Positions 1 to 8,478 of a DNA stretch of 64,000 nt are shown in pieces. The stretch spans positions 62,001-126,000 of the forward strand of contig JAGTSE010000009.1 of NCBI GenBank assembly GCA_018261615.1, written 5' to 3'. The DNA is from Pseudomonadota bacterium (lineage in GTDB: Bacteria > Pseudomonadota > Gammaproteobacteria > Enterobacterales > Enterobacteriaceae). The position numbers and the translations under genes are program-made. The notes below the pieces were generated by a model. That model was not told the DNA's origin. It was given only the letters and a program-made list of their open reading frames with translations, and did not search any database. How positions within the stretch are numbered: position 1 is the first letter of the stretch; every line of letters begins with the position of its first letter.

Positions 1-479
1 GTTATGCGCCCGCAGGTGGCGTACTGATTTCAGAACCTATTTCGCACTACTTTAACGATCACTTCTTCGCGGGCGGTCTGACTTACTCCGGCCATCCGCT
101 GGCGATGGCGGCGATTGTCGCCACGCTGGATGCGATGAAAGAGGAGAAAGTGGTGGAGAATGCGGCGCTGGTGGGTAATGGTGTTCTGCGTCCGGGGCTT
201 GATGCGCTGGCAGCGAAACATAAGCTGATTGGCGACGTGCGCGGGCGTGGCATGTTTCAGGCCATGGAACTGGTCAGCGATCGGCCACGCAAAACCCCAC
301 TGGCGGCGGCAGAGATGGGGGCCATCAAAGCGGCGCTCACACAGGCCGGTATTTTGAGTTTTATCGTGGAAAACCGCATCCACGTTGTGCCGCCTTGTAC
401 CATGAGCGCGGAAGAAGTGAATAAAGGACTGACCATTTTTGACCGTGTTTTAGCGCAATTTGGTAACTTCGCGAAATAA
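1..479 (+). CDS. Class III (PLP-dependent) aminotransferase, 3' part
   Basis: The reading frame is open from base 3 to the TAA at 477-479, so this is the last ~158 residues of a longer protein. The visible part begins YAPAGGVLIS, the segment that in class III aminotransferases lies just after the PLP-binding lysine, followed by FAGGLTYSGHPLAMAA and the small C-terminal domain with GDVRGRGMFQAMEL, all typical of the family. The N-terminal half and the lysine lie outside the window. The substrate cannot be judged. The gene is not cotranscribed with the minus-strand ATPase remnant downstream. Confidence 0.85.
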   Translation, partial: YAPAGGVLISEPISHYFNDHFFAGGLTYSGHPLAMAAIVATLDAMKEEKVVENAALVGNGVLRPGLDALAAKHKLIGDVRGRGMFQAMELVSDRPRKTPLAAAEMGAIKAALTQAGILSFIVENRIHVVPPCTMSAEEVNKGLTIFDRVLAQFGNFAK

Positions 480-709
480 TCCCCCTGGCGTCAGAGTTTT
501 CTGGCGCCAAACCGACTATTTATCAATGCTGGACAGCGAGTGGCCGCTGCGCGACGTAGCCATTTCTGCGTGGCTGAACGCGGATAACTTTGACGCGCAG
601 GGGCAACAAAAACAGAAACTCGATACCTTCCACGAACAGCAGTAAGCCGCAGCGCACCCTGATAACGCGTTCTGGCTTTCACCGGCTGGCCGAACAGCGA
701 CAACCGGCC
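480..709. other. Junction region with gene remnants
   Basis: No intact gene is seen here. On the plus strand an open stretch ends in a TAA at 643-645 and encodes a plausible protein tail (ending KLDTFHEQQ) with no start of its own. On the minus strand, bases ~650-709 continue the frame of the ATPase remnant after its TAG stop (SLFGQPVKA and so on). The segment therefore looks like a rearrangement joint between two unrelated genes. Confidence 0.4.
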
Positions 710-883
710 CTACCATTCACGTTGCAAACCTGCCAGCACGCGCAACAGAGTTGATTTTCCGCAGCCGGACGCGCCAATCAGACTGAAGGTTTCATCTTCT
801 TCCACGCGCAAACTGGCGCCTTTCACCATCGTTTTCTCAGCAAAAGTGACTTGCAACTGCGCGATATCAACGATGCTCATCAT
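710..883 (-). pseudogene. Truncated peptide-type ABC transporter ATPase (N-terminal remnant)
   Basis: A 57-residue minus-strand frame starts at ATG 883 behind a good GGAGG ribosome site. It shows the beginning of an ABC ATPase with Walker A GASGCGKSTLLR, then stops at a TAG (710-712). The frame continues after the TAG with SLFGQPVKA, which still looks like ATPase sequence for about 20 residues before similarity ends. Signature and Walker B regions are absent, so it cannot be functional. A second ATPase remnant on the same strand (8951-9238) lies upstream in transcription order. Together they look like the two ATPases of a dipeptide/oligopeptide importer, separated by the T6SS cassette. Confidence 0.65.
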
Positions 884-1159
884 TCGCCTCCGTGAAGGAC
901 TGGCTGCTATGCAGAAAGCCCATTACGGCAGAAATGACCGACAAATCCAGGTTTTGTGTTAAGTGCTGGATTACTTTGGCTGTAGACCAGTACCCCCTCG
1001 ATACAGACTGATAGCAGGGAGTACTATGTTGTTGCGGATCGGGGTGTTTGTTCCAGCCATCGTCTGAAGGCTGATTCAGGTGACGCGCCTTCCTGTATAT
1101 CCAGCTCCGGGGAATCGGGAATGAGCAGGTTTTTTCCTTTCACACAAGGAGGTAATCAG
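884..1159. other. Non-coding stretch at cassette edge
   Basis: No coding frame with a credible start is seen. The stretch ends with a strong AAGGAGG ribosome-binding site at ~1146-1152 that serves the ATG at 1160. It probably contains the left boundary of the T6SS cassette, but no target duplication or insertion-sequence end was recognised. Confidence 0.3.
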
Positions 1160-1577
1160 ATGAATTCGTGGCGGCTGCATTATTGATTCCTGGGATACAA
1201 ACATTGGTCATAATAATGTGCGGCCAGTCGATATTTTACCAGCAAACTGGGAGCACTTTGAAATTCCGCTGAATACTGCCCCGTTTTATGTGGAAGCCAC
1301 CGGCCCTGACATGCCAGAAATGGATGACAAGGTAAGAGTGCTGACCCCTGTCGCTTGTATGTGCTCAAGCTTTAATAATCTGATTACCTTACGTCGCGAT
1401 GCGGAAATTGAAATCGCCCGAATTAACGCGCTCAAGATCCTGTGTTATTTCTTGCACATCGAACAGTTTGATGAACAGCTAAAGCTCGCGCTGCTGCGTG
1501 AGCGCTATGTCGTACTCAATATTGAGTGGGCGGCAAGAGGATGCAGGGGATTTGAACGTAATTGCCGCGATGATTAA
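1160..1577 (+). pseudogene. Frameshifted small hypothetical gene
   Basis: ATG 1160 sits 7 bases after AAGGAGG, an excellent ribosome site, but the frame ends after 8 codons (TGA 1184-1186). Another frame, open from 1164 to 1577, takes over at once and reads sensibly as IIDSWDTNIGHNNVRPVDIL and onward for ~130 residues. A single-base indel near 1180-1184 would join them into a protein of ~138 residues. Its function is not recognised. The position just upstream of PAAR and vgrG makes a T6SS accessory or immunity role possible, but nothing in the sequence proves it. A GTG at 1218 could still give a 119-residue product. Confidence 0.4.
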
Positions 1578-1615
1578 TCATTCCTGCGCCTCTGGATTTG
1601 CGCATGCGCAAATCC

Positions 1616-1891
1616 TTAGCCCTTAGCCCCGGTTTCTGAGACGCTCGTTTTATAACGACTCAGGACTTTCGCTCCACATGTACTCTTGTCGCCTTGTAGC
1701 ACTCGTCGTTGTCCGTTAACAGTGACGTGGCTGGAACCAATGAGCGTGGCTTCTACGCCGCACTCCGGGCAATTGAACTTATGACCAGTAACGACCATAG
1801 GAGCGCGGTCAATTGTGTGGGTATATATCCCCTGACAGATCGTACCGCCATGAGTGGTGGTGTCTCCGACGACTATAAATGGCTGGTTCAT
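1616..1891 (-). CDS. PAAR-domain protein (T6SS spike tip)
   Basis: This 91-residue protein opens with FIVVGDTTTHGGTICQG, the PAAR repeat signature, and continues with HKFNCPECGVEA and a second Thr/Gly-rich half. PAAR proteins cap the VgrG trimer and sharpen the T6SS spike. It is divergent from vgrG, with 172 bases between the two starts, so the intergenic region must hold both promoters. There is no toxin extension; this is a bare PAAR, consistent with a separately encoded cargo (the Tle3-type lipase downstream of vgrG). Confidence 0.85.
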   Translation of the reverse strand: MNQPFIVVGDTTTHGGTICQGIYTHTIDRAPMVVTGHKFNCPECGVEATLIGSSHVTVNGQRRVLQGDKSTCGAKVLSRYKTSVSETGAKG

Positions 1892-1921
1892 CCGAAATCA
1901 TCCTTGCGAGAAATTTCTTAA

Positions 1922-1942
1922 AATGCATCCAAAAGATGCATT
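1922..1942. other. Inverted repeat between PAAR and vgrG
   Basis: Perfect 8-bp arms, AATGCATC and GATGCATT, flank a 5-base A-rich loop in the divergent PAAR/vgrG promoter region. It may be an operator or a short hairpin in the PAAR leader; no known regulator site is recognised. Confidence 0.3.
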
Positions 1943-2063
1943 GGCGCATATATATACAGTTAACCTTTCAAAAACAAAGGGATTAAGTTGTATAGTTTGT
2001 CACCTGATATGAACTTAATGCAAATTTCTTATTGCTGAAAGGTCAGTCATGTGACTGCAAGGG

Positions 2064-3803
2064 ATGCTTATGAATGGAAGCGAAATTCGTTTTTCGAATG
2101 AATCAGTGCTATTCAACCCAGAAGAAAGTCTGAACAAATACCTGCTCAACATCAGCCGCTCAGATTTGATTGCCGATGTGGAATCATTCACCGGCGAGGA
2201 AGCGCTGAGTTCTCCTTACCGTTACTCAATTCGCTTTACCTCTGCTAGCAATGGCGATGACGCCTTTCATATCGTGCAGAAAAAAGCCATCTTTACCCTC
2301 CGTGCGGCAAACCCAGAATGGTCGAAATACCTTCCCGACCGCGATAAATGGACAGTGCTGCGCAAAATACCTGGTGTGATTACATCAATTAACAGGATAA
2401 GCAGCAGCGCAGATGAAACATTGTATGAAGCCGTGCTGGAACATCCGTTGGCGTTGCTGGATATGCGCTACCGAAGCGCCATCTACCAGAATGTTTCTGT
2501 ACCGGAGTTGGTCAAAAGCATATTAAAAGAGAATGGTTTCGAGGGGTACGAAATCAATTTTGATGAGCTTTTCTGGGCATATCCGCAGCGAGAGATGATA
2601 GTCCAGTGGAAAGAAACGGATCTGGCCTTTATTCGCCGTTTGCTGTCAGAAGTGGGTATCTGGTTTCGCTTTGAGCTGCATCCTGAGCATGACCATATTG
2701 TTGTCATGTTTTTTGGTGATTCAGGGGCGCATTATATTCACCGCTACAAAATTGCGGCTATCAATCCTGCGGGAACGACCGGTGATCTGTTTACCGTGCG
2801 CAATCTGATGACGCGGCATGCTGTCGTTCCTGCATCCGTCAGTGTACGAAACTATAACTACCGCGAGAGCAAAATGTTCCGAACGCTGGAGGAACTGGCC
2901 GATTTATCCCGTCAGCCAGAACTGGTCAGCGGTGGAGAATATCACTACGGGGATATTCATCTTAGTGCGGGAGACAGATGGAGCAACAGACGAGGACAAG
3001 AGGCTGAAACCAGTTGGCACTATGCCCGTATACGTCATGAATATCTGCTGACAAAGATGATTGTACTGGAAGCAACTACTGACGATCCCATGATTGTGCC
3101 TGGTTACGATATCGATATCAGCGGTGGAGCGCCCGCGGCATTCGTGGAAGGAATGGTCGTGACACGCATGCTGTCTGCGGGATCGCGCAAAAGTAGTTTC
3201 CAGAGTGAGCTTAGCGGGGTTCCTTACAGTGAGATCTGGAATTTCCGACCGGAGCGCTTACCTCGCCCGGTCATAACCGGCACAATACCGGCGCGAGTAT
3301 CGGGAATCAGTCTCAATGACCAGCGGTCACGAATAGATAATCAGGGGCGATATCGCGTCCGGTTTAACTTTGATCAGGCCGAATGGAAAAAGGGCATGGA
3401 GAGTATGCCCGTCCGGCTAGGAAGGCAATATGCCGGTGATACTTATGGCATCCATTTTCCACTGCTCGATAACACGGAGGTCGGCATTGCGTTTGAAAAT
3501 GGCGACCCTGAACGCCCGTTTATCGCCCATGCCTTCCATGACGAAATTAATCCCGATTTGGTGACAGAGCTCAACAGCACCCGGAACGTCATCAGGACTC
3601 CGCGCAACAACAAATTTCGGATGGAGGACAAGCACGGCCAGGAGCATATCAAGGTCGCGACGGAATACGGCAAATCGCAACTGAATCTGGGCCACCTGGT
3701 CGATTCCGCTGGCAAACCGCGTGGTGAAGGCGTTGAGCTGCGTACTGACAAGCAGGCCACGCTGCGGTCGGCTGAAGGTTTTCACATAACGACTGAAGCG
3801 TAG
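2064..3803 (+). CDS. vgrG: VgrG T6SS spike protein, N-terminal part (ends at in-frame TAG)
   Basis: VgrG forms the trimeric spike that carries effectors out of the cell. This 579-residue part has the gp27-like base (about residues 30-400) and the gp5 OB-fold region with RVSGISLNDQRSR, GRYRVRFNFDQ and GIHFPLLDNTEVGIAFENGD. It ends LRSAEGFHITTEA and then a TAG at 3801-3803. In intact VgrGs this motif is normally followed by a residue and then PKA, and here PKAIGKQNDMAATIAQLE follows in the same frame. The gene is therefore an ~856-residue VgrG split by an amber codon. The truncated product still has the spike domains but lacks DUF2345, which often helps load the effector. Confidence 0.85.
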   Translation: MLMNGSEIRFSNESVLFNPEESLNKYLLNISRSDLIADVESFTGEEALSSPYRYSIRFTSASNGDDAFHIVQKKAIFTLRAANPEWSKYLPDRDKWTVLRKIPGVITSINRISSSADETLYEAVLEHPLALLDMRYRSAIYQNVSVPELVKSILKENGFEGYEINFDELFWAYPQREMIVQWKETDLAFIRRLLSEVGIWFRFELHPEHDHIVVMFFGDSGAHYIHRYKIAAINPAGTTGDLFTVRNLMTRHAVVPASVSVRNYNYRESKMFRTLEELADLSRQPELVSGGEYHYGDIHLSAGDRWSNRRGQEAETSWHYARIRHEYLLTKMIVLEATTDDPMIVPGYDIDISGGAPAAFVEGMVVTRMLSAGSRKSSFQSELSGVPYSEIWNFRPERLPRPVITGTIPARVSGISLNDQRSRIDNQGRYRVRFNFDQAEWKKGMESMPVRLGRQYAGDTYGIHFPLLDNTEVGIAFENGDPERPFIAHAFHDEINPDLVTELNSTRNVIRTPRNNKFRMEDKHGQEHIKVATEYGKSQLNLGHLVDSAGKPRGEGVELRTDKQATLRSAEGFHITTEA

Positions 3804-3830
3804 CCGAAAGCGATCGGTAAACAAAATGAT

Positions 3831-4634
3831 ATGGCGGCCACGATTGCACAACTGGAATCAGCGTTGCAACTGGCTCGTTCGCTGCAGGCCAGTACCGAAA
3901 TTGCAGACACGCCTTCCGCTGATCTCGCGCCGGTGACAGAGCTGCGACAGAAAGTGGCTAAACAGGAGCAGGCCACGTTATCAATGCATGGTGAGGCTGG
4001 CGTGGCCATCACATCACCTGAATCTGCGCTGATACATGCCGGGAAGAACCTGACCACGACAGCTAAACAGGATATGAACGTTAACGCATTCAAGCGTATG
4101 ACGCTGGCCGCAGGCGAGGTGTTCTCAGTATTCGTGCGCAAGGCAGGGATGGTGTTTACCGCCGCTAAAGGGGCTATCCGGCTCACCGCGCAGAAAGGTG
4201 AAATCACCGCCGTTGCCAATCAGAATATAAATCTGACCAGTTCGCAGGGCAAGATTGTGCTGAATGCGAAAGATGAGTTGTTGCTCATGTGTGGTGGCGC
4301 AGGCATTCGCCTCAAACATGGGGAAATAGAATTCATCGCTCCACAATACATTCGGTTTAGAGCACCTGCTGTCGATTACATGGCAAAGGCGAGCCTCGAT
4401 CATGTGAAACCCTCCTTTGCCGAGGGAGAACTGGCGCAACAGTTCCGGCTGCATGCACCAGGCGACCCCGATCATATTCTCAAGCGGCAGCGCTTCAGAC
4501 TGCATAAGAAAGACGAAGTCATTGATGGCATTACTGATGAAAATGGTGAGTCTCCGCTGCTGAATACGTCTGAGCTGGACACATGGTCACTGGAATTAGT
4601 GCATGACATTGAAAACCCGGAGGGAACCGTATGA
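3831..4634 (+). CDS. vgrG: VgrG C-terminal part (DUF2345 and effector-loading tail)
   Basis: In frame with the preceding VgrG part; the frame is open from just after the TAG at 3801. It contains the coiled-coil-like AATIAQLESALQLARSL segment and the DUF2345 beta-rich region (SPESALIHAGKNLTTTA, GAIRLTAQKGEITAVANQNI, NLTSSQGKIVLNAKDELLL), then ~100 residues that probably contact the Tle3-type effector. ATG 3831 could allow re-initiation, but no clear ribosome site precedes it. The stop overlaps the lipase start by four bases (ATGA), showing an operon and probable translational coupling. Confidence 0.7.
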   Translation: MAATIAQLESALQLARSLQASTEIADTPSADLAPVTELRQKVAKQEQATLSMHGEAGVAITSPESALIHAGKNLTTTAKQDMNVNAFKRMTLAAGEVFSVFVRKAGMVFTAAKGAIRLTAQKGEITAVANQNINLTSSQGKIVLNAKDELLLMCGGAGIRLKHGEIEFIAPQYIRFRAPAVDYMAKASLDHVKPSFAEGELAQQFRLHAPGDPDHILKRQRFRLHKKDEVIDGITDENGESPLLNTSELDTWSLELVHDIENPEGTV

Positions 4635-6901
4635 GTGAGTCATCTGAAGTGTCGAATGCGAATCCGTTTGATGAGACACCAGAACCTCATGATCCACAGA
4701 GCAACGGGGCGCACAACAAGCGTTTTCTCGCGACTCAGTGTATCGGTGTGCCGGTGAACGCTGGCAAAAAGATGTACACCACCAACTGCCCCGTTCACCG
4801 ACCGATGCCCGGCATCGTTATTCTGGTACATGGCGTTAACGATGTGGGTGAGGCCTATCAGAACCAGGAACGCGGCATTATCGAGGGGCTTAAGAAAAGG
4901 CTTGGCCGTGATGATCTGTGGCCCCATGAGTGGGAGGAAAAAACCTACACAATCCGCAATGCCGAAGGGAAAATGGAGGAGTGTGCCGACCCACAGAAAA
5001 AACAGATGGTATGCACCCGTGCTGCTGCGCGTTCGCCAGTTATCCCTTTTTATTGGGGGTATCGCCCGGTTGATAAGCCTGTCTGGGATGACGATCAGCG
5101 CCGATATAGCGAAGCAATGCGAAGCAGCTACAACAGTCCACAAACTCCCTTACCGTATGATGCCTATTGCGAAAATGACCCCGAAATTCTCAAGCGCTTC
5201 GGCGGCAAGTATCCCATGGACTGCTTTCACAACACCCTGGATTTAAATAACGTTTGGGGAGGTGGAACCTTTGCGAATGCTACGACCAACATACCAGATA
5301 TGCTGGGGCCGGGAGCCGGTGGTGCAGCGCTGGGCGTCGTTGGGTTTATGAGCCGGATTGAGCTGGCTAACGGCGGTGATTTTACCCACCCTGTTTATAG
5401 CAACCCACACCGGATTTACCAGTTTTATGCCGCACAGAGGCTGGCAAACCTGATACTAGCCATTCGCCAAAATAAGCCGACCGCCAAAGACACGATTAAT
5501 GTCGTTGCGCATAGCCAGGGAACCATCATCACCATGTTGGCAAATATGCTGGTTAAGCAGGAGGGGGAGCTTCCGGCTGACTGTGTGATCCTCAATCACT
5601 CTCCATACTCTCTGGAGAATCGTTGGCTTGAAAGCGGCCAACCAGGCCATCATCAAACTGATGCCGCCCGACAGCAGACCTTTGAGAATTTTTGCCGTCT
5701 GATGGCGACAAATGATAAGTTTGCGGCCAGCGGCGACGGTCTGATGAGTGCCGACGATCAGAAAGCGCTACTCGATACGATGGCTCTTCCGCGTAAGGAG
5801 TTCAGCAGCTGCTGGTATGACAATCCGTTAAATCAGCGGAATAATTTCGGCAAGGTCTATAACTACTTTTGTCCGAATGATGGCACGGTATCATTACTGC
5901 CCATTCAGGGATTTGGCTGGCGAGGCGTACCGCAAAAACTGGCCCAGACAATCCCTAATCTGCGCCAGCGAGTCTTTTTTCAGAACAGCAGCGTCGGCCA
6001 TGCGCCGGACGGCGAACCGTTCCGCAAACCGGCAGCAGGCAAGGGCGATTTCACCTACTCTTCGCTGACAAATGCCAACTGGAATTTTCATGATGTGGTT
6101 CCCACTGGCGAAGCTCTGCCTGAGCCGTTTATCTTTACGCTGATGGGGCAACTTGATCCGCTCGATGCTAATGCGGATAAGGATAAGGCCTATAAAGCGC
6201 CGGTCGGTGGTAATGATGAAATGGTGTCGTACAACGCAAAAGCCGCCAGTAACACCCAGCGCACGAAAGAGGAAGTTTTTGATTGCCCTCAGTTCACTCC
6301 CTTCAAGCATCTTCAGCCTGGCCACGTCCTCACCAGAAAGGAAATCGACCTGCTCAAGTATTGGCGAAACATGGATATTGTCAGCGGCGAAGTCACTGGC
6401 GTTAACGATGCTAACAAAAAGATAGTCGTTCGGCGCAATCTGACCGAGGCCGAGCTGCATAAACTTTTTACCAGTTCTGATGATGTGATGTTCAGCCAGC
6501 ATTCCTCCATTGTCATGTCACCTAAAGTACCTGAACTGGCAATGGCCTACGACCTGGCAATTGGCCCCTGTAAGTCGTTTGATTACGACCATGGGGCTTT
6601 CTGGCAGGAGCTATTAGGCCTTGCAGACTGGAGATCGTGGTTGACGGATTCTCCCGCCAGAAACTATTACAGGTCAGGGCAACTACCGGAGCCTGATACC
6701 AAGCTTTTCATGAACAAGCCTGATCAGGTCTTACCAAAAGGTAAATTTGGTGTGGTGAACCAGTTTATGAATGCTACCCGGGTGATCCCGGCTCGTTATC
6801 CGGAAGTGCATCATCAGGAGATGGCAAACCTGCAATGGCCTATGCCGCCAGTTGGCGGCTTTAAAACCTCACCCATTCAGCAGAAAAGGAAGTTTGCATG
6901 A
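4631..6901 (+). CDS. T6SS lipase effector, Tle3-type (alpha/beta hydrolase with DUF3274)
   Basis: This 756-residue protein has an alpha/beta-hydrolase N-terminal half: the strand IVILVHGVNDVGEAY (residues ~56-70) supplies the oxyanion region, and NVVAHSQGTIITM carries the predicted nucleophile Ser295 in a GxSxG-like AHSQG motif. The C-terminal half fits the DUF3274 region found in Tle3 phospholipases. There is no signal peptide, as expected for a T6SS cargo. It overlaps vgrG by 4 bases and its immunity gene by 4 bases, the usual vgrG-effector-immunity order. The role, hydrolysis of membrane phospholipids in the periplasm of rival cells, is inferred from the family. Confidence 0.8.
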   Translation: MSESSEVSNANPFDETPEPHDPQSNGAHNKRFLATQCIGVPVNAGKKMYTTNCPVHRPMPGIVILVHGVNDVGEAYQNQERGIIEGLKKRLGRDDLWPHEWEEKTYTIRNAEGKMEECADPQKKQMVCTRAAARSPVIPFYWGYRPVDKPVWDDDQRRYSEAMRSSYNSPQTPLPYDAYCENDPEILKRFGGKYPMDCFHNTLDLNNVWGGGTFANATTNIPDMLGPGAGGAALGVVGFMSRIELANGGDFTHPVYSNPHRIYQFYAAQRLANLILAIRQNKPTAKDTINVVAHSQGTIITMLANMLVKQEGELPADCVILNHSPYSLENRWLESGQPGHHQTDAARQQTFENFCRLMATNDKFAASGDGLMSADDQKALLDTMALPRKEFSSCWYDNPLNQRNNFGKVYNYFCPNDGTVSLLPIQGFGWRGVPQKLAQTIPNLRQRVFFQNSSVGHAPDGEPFRKPAAGKGDFTYSSLTNANWNFHDVVPTGEALPEPFIFTLMGQLDPLDANADKDKAYKAPVGGNDEMVSYNAKAASNTQRTKEEVFDCPQFTPFKHLQPGHVLTRKEIDLLKYWRNMDIVSGEVTGVNDANKKIVVRRNLTEAELHKLFTSSDDVMFSQHSSIVMSPKVPELAMAYDLAIGPCKSFDYDHGAFWQELLGLADWRSWLTDSPARNYYRSGQLPEPDTKLFMNKPDQVLPKGKFGVVNQFMNATRVIPARYPEVHHQEMANLQWPMPPVGGFKTSPIQQKRKFA

Positions 6902-7614
6902 CAAATATATATGTGAGCCTGGCAATACTGACGGGGCTGGTATTGATGACCGGATGCGCGCAGCCGCAGGAGCCGCCGAGCCAGGTGATTTACCGGTTCG
7001 ACGATCATCGTTATCTTGAACTACAGGGCTGGTACTGTGAAGGGGCGTTGTTCTACGTTGACCCGGTGCGGGGTATTCGTTCGGAAGTGGCAAGTCAATT
7101 TTACCGGGCGTTTGGAGAAAAATTCGTACATCCATCAGAGCGTTATATCGCAATACCTTCGTGGAATACCAGTGCATTTCTGGTATCTAAAAACTATGGG
7201 GCTACATGGAGAGTAGCAAGATTTGGCACTGGTTTTCATAAGGTCGAGCCGGATGGTTCGTCCAGTCCTTCCAGAGAAAATATCCTCTCGTTTACTGTCA
7301 TTAATGACCAGGGCTTTCTACTGACCCGTCAGGGTAATCTCTACATGAGTTCAAAGCCGTTCGATGATCCGCGTATTTTACCGGGCGGAGCCGGCATTGA
7401 TTATGTCGATGAGGACGGCGATAAGCACCACCTGCGTCCAGGATTTGCAGGAGCCGCCTGGGGAATGTCGTACATTCCACCCAGGACTATGAAAAACTTA
7501 ACCGCCTCGGAACTTACTAACTGGCAGAATTTGCCGACCCGCGTACCGGAAGTCATCAATTACAAGGGCTGGGATCGTATGCGCTGCAATATGGATAAGG
7601 GGCTACAGCCATGA
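6898..7614 (+). CDS. Tli3-type T6SS immunity lipoprotein, copy 1
   Basis: This is a 238-residue lipoprotein precursor: a hydrophobic leader followed by the lipobox LMTGC, with Cys21 as the lipidation site. The +2 residue is Ala, so an outer-membrane anchor facing the periplasm is expected. Such lipoproteins directly after a tle gene neutralise the phospholipase in the periplasm of the producer and its kin. The start overlaps the lipase stop (ATGA), with an AAGGAAG ribosome site inside the lipase gene. Notable residues are conserved Trp/Cys such as GWYCEGALFY and GWDRMRCNMD near the end, suggesting a disulfide. Confidence 0.75.
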   Translation: MTNIYVSLAILTGLVLMTGCAQPQEPPSQVIYRFDDHRYLELQGWYCEGALFYVDPVRGIRSEVASQFYRAFGEKFVHPSERYIAIPSWNTSAFLVSKNYGATWRVARFGTGFHKVEPDGSSSPSRENILSFTVINDQGFLLTRQGNLYMSSKPFDDPRILPGGAGIDYVDEDGDKHHLRPGFAGAAWGMSYIPPRTMKNLTASELTNWQNLPTRVPEVINYKGWDRMRCNMDKGLQP

Positions 7615-7745
7615 ATATAGTGTTCAGAGGCGCTCTGCTGCGCGGTTGCGGAAATGCTGGCGAATGTGACGGTCCCTCATCCCACGGTGTATTTGGGCGT
7701 ACAGATGCAGTGGTGACGAGCGTCATAAGCTGGTTTGGAAAACTG
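7611..7745 (+). pseudogene. Frameshifted 5' fragment of the downstream small gene (duplicate)
   Basis: This is the unit-1 copy of the reading frame that starts at 8475. It begins MNIVFRGALLRGCG in both units, but copy 1 is two bases shorter near 7652-7668, so the frame shifts after residue ~14. It then runs through the duplication joint into unit 2. The shifted frame is open to 7883, overlapping the second lipoprotein gene, which is unlikely to be meaningful. It overlaps the copy-1 lipoprotein stop by 4 bases. Confidence 0.5.
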
Positions 7746-7761
7746 AGAAAAGGAAGTTTGC

Positions 7762-8478
7762 ATGACAAATATATGTGTGAGCCTGGCAACACTGACGGGG
7801 CTGGTATTGATGACCGGATGCGCGCAGCCGCAGGAACCGCCGAGCCAGGTGATTTACCGGTTCGACGATCATCGTTATCTTGAGTTACAGGGCTGGTACT
7901 GTGAAGGGGCGTTGTTCTACGTTGACCCGGTGCGGGGTATTCGTTCGGAAGTGGTAAGTCAATTTTACCGGGCCTTTGGAGAAAAATTCGTACATCCATC
8001 AGAGCGTTATATCGCTATTCCGTCCTGGGACTCATCTGCTTTTCTGGTTTCAAAAGATTATGGTAAGACTTGGCGCGTAGCACCATTTAATACCGGTTTT
8101 CATAAGGTCGAGCCGGATGGTTCGTCCAGTCCTTCCAGAGAAAATGTCCTCTCGTTTACTGTCATTAATGACCAGGGCTTTCTACTGACCCGTCAGGGCA
8201 ATCTCTACATGAGTTCAAAGCCGTTCGATGACCCGCGTATATTGCCCGGGGGAAAAGGAATTGACTATATCGATGTGTATGGCAATAAGCACCACATGCG
8301 TCCAGGATTTGCAGGAGCCGCCTGGGGAATGTCGTACATTCCGCCTAAAACAATCGACCAACTGACTGCCCAGTTCCTTACTAACTGGCAGAATTTGCCA
8401 ACCCGCGTACCGGAAGTCATCAATTATAAGGGCTGGGATCGTATGCGCTGCAATATGGATAAGGGGCTACAGCCATGA
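7762..8478 (+). CDS. Tli3-type T6SS immunity lipoprotein, copy 2
   Basis: Same length (238 residues), lipobox (LMTGC) and C-terminus as copy 1. It differs mainly in three internal blocks: DSSAFLVSKDYGKTWRVAPF against NTSAFLVSKNYGATWRVARF; GGKGIDYIDVYGNKHHM against GGAGIDYVDEDGDKHHL; and PPKTIDQLTAQFL against PPRTMKNLTASEL. If these blocks face the lipase, the two copies may protect against different Tle3 variants. The ribosome site AAGGAAG is preserved 7 bases before ATG. It overlaps the downstream small frame by 4 bases. Confidence 0.75.
   Translation: MTNICVSLATLTGLVLMTGCAQPQEPPSQVIYRFDDHRYLELQGWYCEGALFYVDPVRGIRSEVVSQFYRAFGEKFVHPSERYIAIPSWDSSAFLVSKDYGKTWRVAPFNTGFHKVEPDGSSSPSRENVLSFTVINDQGFLLTRQGNLYMSSKPFDDPRILPGGKGIDYIDVYGNKHHMRPGFAGAAWGMSYIPPKTIDQLTAQFLTNWQNLPTRVPEVINYKGWDRMRCNMDKGLQP

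Noticed and set aside
1709..1921. Plus-strand frame opposite the PAAR gene
   Set aside because: The minus-strand frame has a clear PAAR signature; this is its antisense shadow.
3801..3803. TAG in vgrG as a special recoding signal
   Set aside because: No pyrrolysine machinery or readthrough context is visible; an ordinary nonsense mutation or sequencing error is simpler.
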